From Pseudomonas sp. B6002 (GTDB lineage: Bacteria > Pseudomonadota > Gammaproteobacteria > Pseudomonadales > Pseudomonadaceae): a stretch of DNA of 64,000 bases. Below the pieces are notes generated by a model. It made no database searches and had not been told where the DNA came from. It was given only the letters and a program-made list of their open reading frames with translations. The position numbers and the translations under genes are program-made. Below are positions 52,663 through 61,175 of this stretch, one piece after another. The stretch covers positions 62,001 through 126,000 of the forward strand of contig NZ_JACAOY010000003.1 in assembly GCF_013385985.1 (NCBI RefSeq), read 5' to 3'. Numbering within the stretch: position 1 is the first letter of the stretch; each line of letters starts with the position of its first letter.

Positions 52663-53535
52663 TCACACGTCGCTGCAGGCTTCCTTCAACCATGCGCCGA
52701 AGCAGGCCGCCGCTTCGCTGGACGGGCCTTGCGGGGCGATCAGCCAGTAGCCGATTTCACTGTGGTAGGGCGGCCAGTCGAATGCCTCGACCAAACTGCC
52801 GTCCTGGAGCCTGCGCTCGATCAAGCGATGTCGGCCCATGGCGATGCCTTGGCCGGCCACGGCGGCTTCGACCACGATGTTGTAGTCATGCAGCATCACG
52901 CGGGGGTGGCGCTCCAGGTCGACTTGATAATGGGCGGACCAGTCTGTCCATTCAAACGGGCGGTGCGAGGTGGCCATCAACAGCGGGCCGTTGCGCAGGT
53001 GGCTGGCCTTGAAAGCCGGGCTGCACACCGGGGAGATCACTTCGGGCATCAGTCGTGTGGCCTGCACGTCGGGCCAGTCGCCCTTGCCGTAGCGAATCGC
53101 CAGGTCGACCTCGGCTGCCGCGACGTCTGCCAGTTGAATCGCCGGCAGCAACTCCACCTGGATATGCGGGTAGCGGTTGAGAAACACGGCCAGGCGTGGG
53201 GCCAGCCACAGGGTGGCAAAGGATGCGAGCAAGCCGACGCGCAGCACGGTACTGCTGGGGGCTGTTTTCTGGGCGCGGGTGGCAGCGGCGATGGCATCGA
53301 GGGCAGGGCGGATTTCGTCGTAGTAGTGTTGGCCGTCGGTGGTCAGATCGATCGCACGGGTGCGTCGGATAAACAGCGCTTTGCCCAGGTGCTGTTCCAG
53401 TTTTTGCACCTGATGGCTCAGGGCACTTTGGGTCACTGACAACTCGTTCGCCGCCTTGATAAAGCTCAAGTGCCGCGCCACGGCTTCGAACGCGCGCAGG
53501 GCCAGCAGCGGGGGAAGGTCCTTGTGCAGTGCCAC
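52663..53535 (-). CDS. LysR-family regulator (GcvA-like)
   Basis: A 290-residue LysR protein opening L-P-P-L-L-A-L-R-A-F-E-A-V-A-R-H-L-S-F, which is the GcvA-group pattern, with helix-turn-helix A-A-N-E-L-S-V-T-Q-S-A-L-S-H-Q. The effector domain follows from about 92. It lies 90 bases upstream of the RidA-aminotransferase pair in the same direction and may regulate it, or be co-transcribed. Target and effector are inferred only from position. Confidence 0.92.
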   Translation of the reverse strand: MALHKDLPPLLALRAFEAVARHLSFIKAANELSVTQSALSHQVQKLEQHLGKALFIRRTRAIDLTTDGQHYYDEIRPALDAIAAATRAQKTAPSSTVLRVGLLASFATLWLAPRLAVFLNRYPHIQVELLPAIQLADVAAAEVDLAIRYGKGDWPDVQATRLMPEVISPVCSPAFKASHLRNGPLLMATSHRPFEWTDWSAHYQVDLERHPRVMLHDYNIVVEAAVAGQGIAMGRHRLIERRLQDGSLVEAFDWPPYHSEIGYWLIAPQGPSSEAAACFGAWLKEACSDV

Positions 53536-53667
53536 CTGAATGTGCCTCTTGAGCCGGGGAGATAGGCCGATTTTGTGCGATGGCCCGCCTTTTGTCGCCC
53601 GCTGATTTGCCGTCGAGAAGAGGAGGCCGCATTATTGGGCCATTCCCGCCACGACGTAAGCCAAGCC

Positions 53668-53829
53668 ATGAGTGATGACGACAAGCTGATCGACCTGAAT
53701 GCCGAACGCGCCAAGCGGGTTCATGACCTCAACGATAAGCGCCTGAATGAAGTGCGCCAGGCGTTTGAACAGGCGATGCCTCTCGGCAAAGTTAAGAAAA
53801 AACCAAAGAACAAACCGAAAAAGCGTTGA
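53668..53829 (+). CDS. Small highly basic coiled-coil protein
   Basis: A 53-residue protein: an acidic start (MSDDDKLIDL), a helical charged middle (A-E-R-A-K-R-V-H-D-L-N-D-K-R-L-N-E-V-R-Q-A-F-E), and a basic tail (K-V-K-K-K-P-K-N-K-P-K-K-R). The ATG at 53668 is the only start that avoids a Cys/Arg-rich non-coding-looking extension. The tail suggests contact with RNA, DNA or ribosomes. No family name known to me. Confidence 0.7.
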   Translation: MSDDDKLIDLNAERAKRVHDLNDKRLNEVRQAFEQAMPLGKVKKKPKNKPKKR

Positions 53830-53893
53830 AACGCCCTGCATCTATTGATGCAGGTCAGTTATTGCCCTTCTTTACGCCCCGTTGCGGGCGACA

Positions 53894-53907
53894 TTGATCC
53901 CCGTCAA
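53894..53907 (+). promoter_or_regulatory. Anr/Fnr box upstream of the CcoM-like gene
   Basis: TTGATCCCCGTCAA matches the TTGAT-N4-ATCAA consensus at nine of ten positions. Its centre is 72 bases before the ATG at 53973; a promoter with the usual -41.5 spacing would start near 53942. This predicts induction at low oxygen. Confidence 0.75.
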
Positions 53908-53972
53908 TTTTCCCAAGTGCCTTCTCCATTAACTTAGCCCTATCGCAACAGGGCAAGCACGGGAGGCCGGTC

Positions 53973-54089
53973 ATGTTTATCGATAATGTGGTATTCGCCG
54001 GAGTGCTGACGGTCAGCCTCATGGTGCTGTTTTTTGTAGGATTTGGAATTTTTATCTGGAAAGACGCGAACAAGCGGAAAAAACCTTAG
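53973..54089 (+). CDS. ccoM: CcoM-like small subunit of cbb3 cytochrome oxidase
   Basis: A 38-residue single-helix membrane protein: MFIDNVVFAGVL, hydrophobic to F-G-I-F-I-W-K-D, then a basic tail N-K-R-K-K-P. This layout matches CcoM, the small extra subunit found in the cbb3 oxidase of Pseudomonas stutzeri, by recall of its sequence pattern. GGGAGG precedes the ATG by 7 bases. An Anr box upstream and a tight UUCG terminator downstream mark a complete monocistronic unit, as expected for a low-oxygen respiration gene. The ccoNOQP genes are not in the window. Confidence 0.72.
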   Translation: MFIDNVVFAGVLTVSLMVLFFVGFGIFIWKDANKRKKP

Positions 54090-54124
54090 TTCTTTCCAGG
54101 TTACATGAGCACGCAAGGCATTTT

Positions 54125-54149
54125 GGGCGACTTCGGTCGCCCTTTTTTT
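54125..54149 (+). terminator. Rho-independent terminator with UUCG loop
   Basis: GGGCGAC-TTCG-GTCGCCC followed by seven T, a textbook extra-stable tetraloop terminator 36 bases after the ccoM-like stop. Confidence 0.95.
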
Positions 54150-54173
54150 GTGCCAGGAATAACGTTGTCCCAC

Positions 54174-54257
54174 TGTAGGAGCCGGCTTGCCGGCGATAGC
54201 GTTCTTGAAAGTTGCGGTGATGGTGAGGGTGCCATCGCCGGCAAGCCGGCTCCTACA
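54174..54257. repeat. REP palindrome pair, arm type B
   Basis: TGTAGGAGCCGGCTTGCCGG at 54174 and its complement ending GGCTCCTACA at 54257 are perfectly matched. It lies between the ccoM-like terminator and the pit terminator. Confidence 0.9.
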
Positions 54258-54298
54258 AGTTTGGGGTGAACAGGTAAAAACGGTTAACGGGCAGCCAT

Positions 54299-54335
54299 AA
54301 AAAAAGGTGCGAACCTCGCGGTTCGCACCTTTTTT
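54299..54335 (-). terminator. Bidirectional terminator of the Pit transporter gene
   Basis: AAAAAAGGTGCGAACC-TCGC-GGTTCGCACCTTTTTT, a 12-base-pair core stem flanked by A and T runs, 17 bases past the stop codon of the phosphate transporter gene. Confidence 0.93.
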
Positions 54336-54351
54336 CATTACCGGGAAACGA

Positions 54352-55827
54352 TCAACTGCCCAGCGCCTTCGACGCCAGCCAGAACAAACCGGCCGACAGG
54401 CCAACCGTGGCGGGCAGGGTCAACACCCAGGCCATCAGGATGGTCTTGACGGTGCCGCCTTGCAGGCCGCTCTTGTTGGCAACCATGGTGCCGGCCACAC
54501 CGGACGACAGCACGTGGGTGGTCGACACCGGCAGGCTGAAGATGTTGGCCAGGCCGATCATGCTGGCGGTGGTGATCTGTGCCGACATGCCCTGGGCGTA
54601 GGTCATGCCCTGCTTGCCGATCTTCTCACCGATGGTCAGCACCACGCGTTTCCAGCCGACCATGGTGCCCAGGCCCAGGGCCAGTGCAACGGCCAGGATC
54701 ACCCAGAACGGCGCGTACTCGGTGGTGGCGGTCAGGTCTTTGCGCAGCTTGTCCAGGTCGGACTTCTCACGCGCATCCAGGCCCGGTAGCTTGCCGACTT
54801 TCTTCGCGGTGTCGTCCAGGCAGAGCAGGTAGCGACGCACTTCAATGCGGTGCTCGGCGGTCAGCGAGTGATAGTCGGACACACCTTTGAGGGTCTCCAT
54901 CAGCGCGCTGATGGTCGGCTCGGTCTGCTGCGGGTTGCACTGGAACTTGCCCGGCAGGTCGTTCTTCACGCTCTTGCCCAGGGCCAGGAACTCGCCGAGG
55001 GTGGCGTTGTTGCGCTGGTAAAACTGGCTCAGGTGCACGGTGGCATCACGGGTGCGTTCGATCTGGTAGGTGGTGCTGCCCAGGTCGAGCACGAACTGCG
55101 CCGGCACGATACCGATGAGCACCAGCATGATCAGGCCGATGCCTTTCTGGCCATCGTTGGAGCCGTGCACGAAGCTCACGGCCATGGCGGAAATCACCAG
55201 GACCAGGCGGTTCCAGAACGGCGGGTGTTTCTTGTCGTCGAGCTTGCGGCGCTGGTCCGGGGTCTTGTGCATCTTCGACAGTGGGCGCCACCATTTCAGG
55301 CCGATCAGCACCAGGGCTGCGACCAGGAAACCGGCCATCGGCGAGAACACCAGGGAAGCGCCGATATCGATCGCTTTCTGCCAGTTCACACCGTCCGCCA
55401 GGGGGATGTCGTTGATCAAGGCGTTGGCCAGGCCGACACCGAGGATCGAGCCGATCAGGGTGTGGGAACTGGACGCCGGGATACCGAAGTACCAGGTGCC
55501 CAGGTTCCAGGTGATCGCGGCTGCCAATAAAGAGAAGACCATGGCCAACCCGTGGCCGGTGTTCACATTGATCAGCAGTTCTACCGGCAACAAGTGCACG
55601 ATGGCGTAGGCGACGCCCACACCGCCGAGCAACACGCCGAGGAAGTTGAACACCCCGGAGAAGAACACGGCCAGGTGCGGCGGCATGGCTTTGGTATAGA
55701 TGACTGTGGCCACCGCGTTAGCGGTGTCATGAAAGCCATTGATGAACTCGAAGGCGAGGACAAAGGCCAGGGCGAGCAACAGGCTCACTAGAACCCAAGC
55801 ATCCAGTCCGCTGAATAAATCGATCAT
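54352..55827 (-). CDS. Low-affinity inorganic phosphate transporter, Pit family
   Basis: A 491-residue membrane transporter carrying metal-phosphate with protons. The two family signatures are both present: G-F-H-D-T-A-N-A-V-A-T near residue 31, with S-S-S-H-T-L-I-G near 120, and their repeat N-D-G-Q-K-G-I-G near 225 with V-S-T-T-H-V-L-S-S-G near 440. A cytoplasmic loop of roughly 100 residues lies between the halves. Close to E. coli PitA (499). I see no Pho box upstream, consistent with constitutive Pit expression. Confidence 0.95.
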   Translation of the reverse strand: MIDLFSGLDAWVLVSLLLALAFVLAFEFINGFHDTANAVATVIYTKAMPPHLAVFFSGVFNFLGVLLGGVGVAYAIVHLLPVELLINVNTGHGLAMVFSLLAAAITWNLGTWYFGIPASSSHTLIGSILGVGLANALINDIPLADGVNWQKAIDIGASLVFSPMAGFLVAALVLIGLKWWRPLSKMHKTPDQRRKLDDKKHPPFWNRLVLVISAMAVSFVHGSNDGQKGIGLIMLVLIGIVPAQFVLDLGSTTYQIERTRDATVHLSQFYQRNNATLGEFLALGKSVKNDLPGKFQCNPQQTEPTISALMETLKGVSDYHSLTAEHRIEVRRYLLCLDDTAKKVGKLPGLDAREKSDLDKLRKDLTATTEYAPFWVILAVALALGLGTMVGWKRVVLTIGEKIGKQGMTYAQGMSAQITTASMIGLANIFSLPVSTTHVLSSGVAGTMVANKSGLQGGTVKTILMAWVLTLPATVGLSAGLFWLASKALGS

Positions 55828-56158
55828 GAAGGTTTTCTGACCCGGTCGTAAGGGGGCGCGATTATGCCAGAAAACCTCAGTAATCGATGCATTAGCTGCT
55901 CATCGGTAACATTTCTCGACCCAAAGGTGCGCCGAAAAGGGGCGCATCCCAGGGTTTTCGGGGCTTTGGCAAGTCTTTGATTTTTAAAGCACGGGGCTGA
56001 AAAGGCGGGGTTTTGCCAGGCAAATGGCCTGCGTGAAACATTTGTATGAAATTTCGCTGCTGGCAGCAGGATATTGAATAATCAGGTGTAAGCGAGGTGC
56101 CCTCCGCCGGCGGTGGACCGGCAGAGACAGCAAACCCTGGAGGCTCGAATCGAAGCGC
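55828..56158. other. Intergenic region upstream of the Pit gene
   Basis: No gene is seen. A hairpin TGCGCC-GAAAAG-GGCGCA at 55928-55945 could end the small gene at 56159. The AT-rich stretch at 56035-56085 is not obviously coding. The Pit promoter must lie within the first 100 bases, but no clear -35/-10 pair stands out. Confidence 0.5.
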
Positions 56159-56359
56159 TTATGGCTCTTCGGCTTTGAGCTCCTGTTCAATCTTTTGGAT
56201 TTCCTGGGCAAATGCCTGATCCAACAGGCTGGCTCGTTTGCGCCATGGCTTGCGCTCAGGTTCAGGCTGGGCGGCGTAGGTGGTGACTTCCCCGCCGTAA
56301 ACGTCCTTGTAACGTTGCTCCTGGCGCTCAAGTTCCGCGCGCAGTTCATCTTTCGTCAC
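56159..56359 (-). CDS. Small charged conserved-looking protein
   Basis: A 66-residue protein, helical and charged ([20 protein letters not shown] near the start, [15 protein letters not shown] at the end), likely a short coiled coil. It starts with GTG at 56359 behind AGGTAA. It precedes the Pit gene in the same direction with 330 bases between, so co-transcription is unlikely. No function can be given. Confidence 0.6.
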   Translation of the reverse strand: MTKDELRAELERQEQRYKDVYGGEVTTYAAQPEPERKPWRKRASLLDQAFAQEIQKIEQELKAEEP

Positions 56360-56928
56360 AGTGTTACCTAATTGAGTTGAGTTTAATTACCGTGCAGCGT
56401 CTTGCCTGAAAGTCGCCCTCGGGGTGTTTCAAGTTGAACGATTGAGCGGTTCAAGTTTGAAAGGCTGCCGAACGTGATTTCTTTTAAGCCGGTACTTGTG
56501 GTCGGTGATGCACATAGCCTGCATCGTCCGGCGAGCTCCGATCCCGATTATGATACCGGGCTGACCTCTGCACAGGTTGCATTATAGCGGCGTGTTTGAA
56601 TAACACTATCTCCATGAAGTTAAAAGGTGCCAGCGTTGTGTGAGCGTTTTGTTACATGGCTGCGTCAGTAGTTGCACAATTCTGGCGTCATAAATTTCCC
56701 ACACGTTCTAACTACCACCGTATGCGCGCTTTTTATCGCGTTATTGGGTAACGCCCCAACTTGGCCTATCTGCCCGTCGCCGGCGCGGGTCGGCCAAATT
56801 GCGATAATCGAATGATCGTCCGATAATCGCCCAATCTTGCCGGCCCCGCCTTGTGCATCCCAAGCGGCGCGGCTTGTAATAGCGGCCAACCCTCCCAGCG
56901 GTTGAAAACAAGAGAAAGGACCCTTGAA
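56360..56928. other. Long intergenic region upstream of pcaR
   Basis: No gene is supported across 569 bases. The right part carries two PcaR-type sites (56799-56832). The middle (56570-56620) is AT-rich with GCATTATAGC and may hold a promoter. A reading frame of 91 codons on the minus strand (56665-56940) overlaps the operator sites and the pcaR start and has no ribosome site, so I do not accept it. Confidence 0.55.
56799..56832 (+). promoter_or_regulatory. Two PcaR-type operator sites upstream of pcaR
   Basis: TTGCGATAATCGAAT (56799-56813) and GTCCGATAATCGCCC (56818-56832) share the core CGATAATCG. The same core occurs twice upstream of pcaI. They lie 97-130 bases before the pcaR ATG, suggesting autoregulation. 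Confidence 0.75.
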
Positions 56929-57771
56929 ATGAACGATCAATTGCGCAACTCCTTCGCGTCAGTGGCGCCGCCGATCGTGGCCTCGCCGGCCAAGCGCATC
57001 CAGGCGTTTACCGGCGATCCGGATTTCATGACCTCGTTGGCCCGTGGCCTGGCGGTGGTGCAGGCCTTCCAGGAGCGCAAGCGCCACCTGACCATCGCCC
57101 AGATCAGCCACCGCACGGAAATCCCCCGCGCCGCCGTGCGCCGTTGCCTGCACACCTTGATCAAACTCGGCTACGCCACCACCGACGGGCGTACCTACTC
57201 GCTGCTGCCCAAGGTGCTGACCCTGGGCCATGCCTATTTATCCTCGACACCCTTGGCGGTGTCGGCCCAACCCTACCTGGACCGCATGAGCGAGCAGCTC
57301 CACGAAGCCTGCAACATGGCGACCCTGGAGGGCGATGACATCCTCTACATTGCCCGTTCAGCGACGACCCAGCGCCTGATTTCCGTGGACCTGTCGGTGG
57401 GTGGGCGGCTGCCGGCGTATTGCACCTCCATGGGCCGCATCCTGCTGGCGGCGCTGGATGATGCGTCGCTGCGTGACTACCTCGACCACGCCGACTTGCA
57501 AACCAAGACCAGCCGCACCCTCACCACCCCGGACGCCTTGCTCGAATGCCTGCAACAAGTGCGTCAGCAGGGCTGGTGCATTGTCGACCAGGAACTGGAA
57601 CAGGGCCTGCGCTCCATCGCCGTGCCGGTGTATGACGCATCCGGCCAGGTGCTGGCTGCGCTCAACGTCAGCACCCACGCGGCACGGGTCAGCCGCAGCG
57701 AGCTGGAACAGCGTTTTTTACCGAGCATGCTCAGTGCCAGCCGTGAGTTGAGTGCGCAGTTGTTTGCCTAA
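56929..57771 (+). CDS. pcaR: IclR-family regulator PcaR of the beta-ketoadipate pathway
   Basis: A 280-residue IclR-type regulator responding to beta-ketoadipate. The winged helix is at about 30-90 (L-A-V-V-Q-A-F, then I-S-H-R-T-E-I-P-R-A-A-V-R-R-C-L). The effector domain follows from 105 (Y-L-S-S-T-P-L-A, C-T-S-M-G-R-I-L-L-A-A, S-I-A-V-P-V-Y-D). The ATG at 56929 (MNDQLRN) is preceded by AAAGGA. It is directly upstream of pcaK and the catabolic genes, and operator sites lie before it and before pcaI. Confidence 0.94.
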   Translation: MNDQLRNSFASVAPPIVASPAKRIQAFTGDPDFMTSLARGLAVVQAFQERKRHLTIAQISHRTEIPRAAVRRCLHTLIKLGYATTDGRTYSLLPKVLTLGHAYLSSTPLAVSAQPYLDRMSEQLHEACNMATLEGDDILYIARSATTQRLISVDLSVGGRLPAYCTSMGRILLAALDDASLRDYLDHADLQTKTSRTLTTPDALLECLQQVRQQGWCIVDQELEQGLRSIAVPVYDASGQVLAALNVSTHAARVSRSELEQRFLPSMLSASRELSAQLFA

Positions 57772-57772
57772 G

Positions 57773-57789
57773 TGTGCGGTGACCGCACA
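57773..57789. repeat. 17-base palindrome after pcaR
   Basis: TGTGCGGT-G-ACCGCACA begins one base after the pcaR stop. It could be a short 3' hairpin or an operator for pcaK; there is no T-tract. A degenerate PcaR-like sequence GTTCGATGAATTGAC follows at 57797. Confidence 0.45.
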
Positions 57790-57916
57790 GATCCCGGTTC
57801 GATGAATTGACGATGTTTCCCCTGGCTTATTAAGGTGCGGCAGCGCTCTGTGCGCCGCCCAATAATAATGACGACCCCAGGTCGTTGGCCCGCCCATCGG
57901 TGTGGAAATAAGAATA

Positions 57917-59257
57917 ATGAATCAGCCTTCTGTCGGTACCAACCTGGACGTGCAGTCCTTTATCAACGCCCAGCCGCTGTCACGCTATCAGTGGCGCGTA
58001 GTCATCCTGTGTTTCCTGATCGTCTTCCTCGACGGCCTCGATACGGCCGCCATGGGTTTTATCGCGCCCGCCCTGTCCCAGGATTGGGGCATCGACCGCG
58101 CCAGCCTTGGCCCGGTGATGAGCGCCGCGTTGATCGGCATGGTATTCGGCGCACTGGGTTCCGGCCCGTTGGCCGACCGCTTCGGGCGCAAGGTGGTACT
58201 GGTGGGTGCGGTGCTGGTGTTCGGTGCATTCAGCCTGGCCTCGGCCTACAGCAGCAATGTCGACCAGTTGCTGGTGCTGCGCTTCCTCACCGGGCTGGGC
58301 CTGGGGGCGGGCATGCCGAACGCTACCACGCTGCTTTCCGAATACACCCCTGAACGCCACAAGTCGCTGCTGGTGACCAGCATGTTCTGCGGTTTCAACC
58401 TGGGCATGGCCGGTGGCGGGTTTATCTCGGCCAAGCTGATTCCGGCGTTCGGCTGGCACGCGTTGTTGATGATCGGCGGCATCCTGCCGTTGATCCTGGT
58501 GGTGGTCCTGATGCTGTGGCTGCCGGAGTCGGCGCGCTACCTGGTGGTGCGCAACCATGGCACCGACAAGGTGCGCAAGACCCTGTCGCCCATCGAGCCC
58601 CATGTGGTGGCGCAGGCCACCAGCTTCAGTGTCCCCGAACAGAAGAGCGTCAAGGCACGCAATGTCTTCGCGGTGATTTTCTCCGGCACCTACAGCGCTG
58701 GCACCTTATTGCTGTGGCTCACCTACTTCATGGGGCTGGTGATTGTTTACCTGTTGACCAGTTGGCTGCCGACGCTGATGCGTGACAGCGGCGCCAGCCT
58801 GGAGCAGGCGGCCTTCATCGGCGCGCTGTTCCAGTTTGGCGGTGTCCTCAGCGCCGTAGGTGTGGGCTGGGCGATGGACCGGTTCAACCCCCACAAGGTC
58901 ATCGGCACTTTCTACTTGCTGGCAGGGGTGTTTGCCTACGCAGTAGGGCAGAGCCTGGGCAACATCACGCTGCTGGCGACCCTGGTGTTGATTGCGGGGA
59001 TGTGTGTGAACGGCGCGCAGTCGGCGATGCCGTCACTGGCCGCGCGTTTCTACCCGACCCAAGGGCGGGCCACCGGCGTGTCGTGGATGCTCGGCATCGG
59101 CCGCTTTGGCGCGATCCTCGGCGCGTGGATGGGGGCGACCTTGCTGGGCCTGGGCTGGAACTTCGAGCAAGTGCTCACTGCGCTGGTCATCCCCGCCGCA
59201 CTGGCCACCACTGCCGTCGTGATCAAAGGCATGGTCAGCCACGCCGACGCTACCTGA
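57917..59257 (+). CDS. pcaK: 4-Hydroxybenzoate/protocatechuate MFS transporter PcaK
   Basis: A 446-residue aromatic acid:H+ symporter. The family motif in helix 1, F-L-D-G-L-D-T-A-A-M-G-F near residue 38 (D-G-x-D motif needed for transport), and motif A G-P-L-A-D-R-F-G-R-K near 88 are present, with L-P-E-S-A-R-Y-L near 200. The ATG at 57917 (MNQPSVGTN) is chosen; the frame extends five codons upstream. In P. putida PcaK also mediates chemotaxis to these acids. It follows pcaR by 145 bases. Confidence 0.9.
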   Translation: MNQPSVGTNLDVQSFINAQPLSRYQWRVVILCFLIVFLDGLDTAAMGFIAPALSQDWGIDRASLGPVMSAALIGMVFGALGSGPLADRFGRKVVLVGAVLVFGAFSLASAYSSNVDQLLVLRFLTGLGLGAGMPNATTLLSEYTPERHKSLLVTSMFCGFNLGMAGGGFISAKLIPAFGWHALLMIGGILPLILVVVLMLWLPESARYLVVRNHGTDKVRKTLSPIEPHVVAQATSFSVPEQKSVKARNVFAVIFSGTYSAGTLLLWLTYFMGLVIVYLLTSWLPTLMRDSGASLEQAAFIGALFQFGGVLSAVGVGWAMDRFNPHKVIGTFYLLAGVFAYAVGQSLGNITLLATLVLIAGMCVNGAQSAMPSLAARFYPTQGRATGVSWMLGIGRFGAILGAWMGATLLGLGWNFEQVLTALVIPAALATTAVVIKGMVSHADAT

Positions 59258-59289
59258 GGCTGATTATCGCCCCTGTTGAAACAGGCCTT

Positions 59290-59376
59290 TGTAGGAGCCG
59301 GCTTGCCGGCGATGGCATCACCTCGATAAGCCTGATTGACCGAGGTGCCTGCATCGCAGGCAAGCCAGCTCCCACA
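59290..59376. repeat. Hybrid REP element: type B arm then type A arm
   Basis: TGTAGGAGCCGGCTTGCCGG at 59290 and GCAGGCAAGCCAGCTCCCAC ending near 59375. Each arm is intact for its own family, but the pair is mixed. It separates pcaK from the pcaIJF operators. Confidence 0.85.
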
Positions 59377-59417
59377 GAGGACCGAGTCAGCACAAAAGAT
59401 TAGCTAGACAACAATCC

Positions 59418-59451
59418 GTTCGATAATCGAACGCTGCGTCGATTATCGGAT
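59418..59451 (+). promoter_or_regulatory. Inverted pair of PcaR operator sites upstream of pcaI
   Basis: GTTCGATAATCGAAC at 59418-59432 is followed by GTCGATTATCGG at 59438, the same core CGATAATCG on the opposite strand. The pair lies 90-120 bases before the pcaI ATG, where PcaR bound with beta-ketoadipate would activate the operon. Confidence 0.82.
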
Positions 59452-59538
59452 TGTTTGGGCCATTTCCCCGGCTTAATCTTCAAGCACTCCGGCGCCACCT
59501 CAGCGCCTTTTTCGATCCACACCGGGAGCCCGAACCCC

Positions 59539-60396
59539 ATGGCTGAAATTCTTGCGCTGCGCGACGCGGTGAAGCAATTCGTGAACGACGGCGATACCGT
59601 CGCACTGGAAGGCTTCACCCACCTGATCCCTACGGCAGCGGGTCATGAAATCATTCGTCAGGGCAAGAAAGACCTGACACTGGTGCGTATGACGCCTGAC
59701 CTGATCTACGACCAGTTGATCGGGGCCGGTTGCGCCAGGAAGCTGATTTTCTCCTGGGGCGGCAACCCGGGCGTGGGCTCCTTGCACCGCCTGCGTGACG
59801 CGGTGGAGAAACAATGGCCGCAACCGCTGGAAATCGAAGAACACAGCCATGCCGACCTGGCCAATGCCTACGTGGCCGGGGCGTCGGGCCTGCCGTTCGC
59901 GGTGCTGCGTGCCTACGCCGGTTCCGACCTGCCCAAGGTCAACCCGCTGATCAAGACCGTCACCTGCCCATTCACCGGCGAAGTGCTGGCGGCGGTGCCG
60001 TCGGTGCGTCCGGATGTCACCGTGATTCACGCGCAAAAAGCCGATCGCAAGGGCAACGTACTGCTCTGGGGCATCCTCGGTGTGCAAAAAGAAGCGGCCC
60101 TGGCGGCCAAGCGCTGCATCGTCACCGTCGAGGAAATCGTCGATGACCTCAACGCCCCCATGAACAGCTGCGTGCTGCCGACCTGGGCGCTGACAGCGGT
60201 ATGCCATGTACCCGGTGGCGCGCACCCGTCCTACGCCCATGGCTACAACGAGCGGGATAACCGCTTCTACCAGGCGTGGGATCCGATTGCCCGTGACCGT
60301 GGGACCTTTACCGCCTGGATCGACGAATACATCCATGGCACTGCCGATTTCACCGAATTCCAGGCCAAGTTGGCCACCGCGCAGGAGGCCAAGTAA
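59539..60396 (+). CDS. pcaI: 3-Oxoadipate CoA-transferase subunit A PcaI
   Basis: A 285-residue subunit that with PcaJ moves CoA from succinyl-CoA to beta-ketoadipate. Features: G-D-T-V-A-L-E-G-F-T-H-L-I-P near residue 20, W-G-G-N-P-G-V-G near 77 and E-E-H-S-H-A-D-L near 105. The ATG at 59539 follows GGGAG; the frame extends 28 codons upstream into the operator region. The pcaJ ATG overlaps its stop codon by one base. Confidence 0.94.
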   Translation: MAEILALRDAVKQFVNDGDTVALEGFTHLIPTAAGHEIIRQGKKDLTLVRMTPDLIYDQLIGAGCARKLIFSWGGNPGVGSLHRLRDAVEKQWPQPLEIEEHSHADLANAYVAGASGLPFAVLRAYAGSDLPKVNPLIKTVTCPFTGEVLAAVPSVRPDVTVIHAQKADRKGNVLLWGILGVQKEAALAAKRCIVTVEEIVDDLNAPMNSCVLPTWALTAVCHVPGGAHPSYAHGYNERDNRFYQAWDPIARDRGTFTAWIDEYIHGTADFTEFQAKLATAQEAK

Positions 60397-61175
60397 TGGC
60401 TTACTCCACCAATGAAATGATGACCGTCGCCGCCGCGCGACGCCTCAAGAATGGCTCTGTCTGCTTTGTCGGCATCGGCCTGCCGTCCAAGGCGGCCAAC
60501 CTGGCGCGCCTGACCTCGTCGCCGGACGTGGTGCTGATCTACGAGTCCGGCCCGATTGGCGCGAAACCGTCGGTACTGCCGCTGTCCATCGGTGACGGCG
60601 AACTGGCAGAAACCGCCGACACTGTGGTGCCGACCGGCGAGATCTTCCGCTACTGGCTGCAAGGCGGGCGCATCGACGTGGGCTTCCTCGGCGCGGCCCA
60701 GGTCGACCGTTTCGGCAACATCAACACCACCGTGGTCGGTGACTATCACCAGCCCAAAGTGCGCCTGCCGGGTGCCGGTGGCGCGCCGGAGATCGCCGGT
60801 TCGGCCAAGAGCGTGTTGATCATCCTCAAGCAGTCGGCCCGTTCGTTTGTCGACAAGCTGGACTTCATCACCTCCGTGGGCCACGGCGAAGGCGGCGATT
60901 CGCGCAAACGCCTGGGCCTGCCGGGCGCCGGTCCCGTCGGCATCATTACCGACTTGTGCATCATGGAACCCGAAGCCGGCACCCATGAATTTGTCGTCAC
61001 CGCCTTGCACCCAGGCGTGACCCGCGAGCAAGTGGTTGCCGCTACGGGCTGGCCGATCCGGTTTGCACCGCACGTGAGCACCACCGACGAACCCACCGAA
61101 ATCGAATTGACGGCCTTGCGTGACCTCGAAGCCCGCACCGCCGCCGCCCACGGCCAAGCGCCGGGAGAAGCCTGA
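60396..61175 (+). CDS. pcaJ: 3-Oxoadipate CoA-transferase subunit B PcaJ
   Basis: A 259-residue subunit carrying the catalytic glutamate, Glu50 in L-I-Y-E-S-G-P-I-G. Other family parts: F-V-G-I-G-L-P-S-K-A-A near residue 24, G-G-R-I-D-V-G-F-L-G-A-A-Q-V-D near 90, and D-L-C-I-M-E-P near 186. Start codon TAATG overlaps the pcaI stop, and its own stop overlaps the pcaF start as TGATG, so the three are tightly coupled. Confidence 0.95.
   Translation: MAYSTNEMMTVAAARRLKNGSVCFVGIGLPSKAANLARLTSSPDVVLIYESGPIGAKPSVLPLSIGDGELAETADTVVPTGEIFRYWLQGGRIDVGFLGAAQVDRFGNINTTVVGDYHQPKVRLPGAGGAPEIAGSAKSVLIILKQSARSFVDKLDFITSVGHGEGGDSRKRLGLPGAGPVGIITDLCIMEPEAGTHEFVVTALHPGVTREQVVAATGWPIRFAPHVSTTDEPTEIELTALRDLEARTAAAHGQAPGEA

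Noticed and set aside
56665-56940. 91-codon minus-strand frame upstream of pcaR
   Set aside because: It overlaps both PcaR operator sites and the pcaR start, with no ribosome site and no family resemblance.
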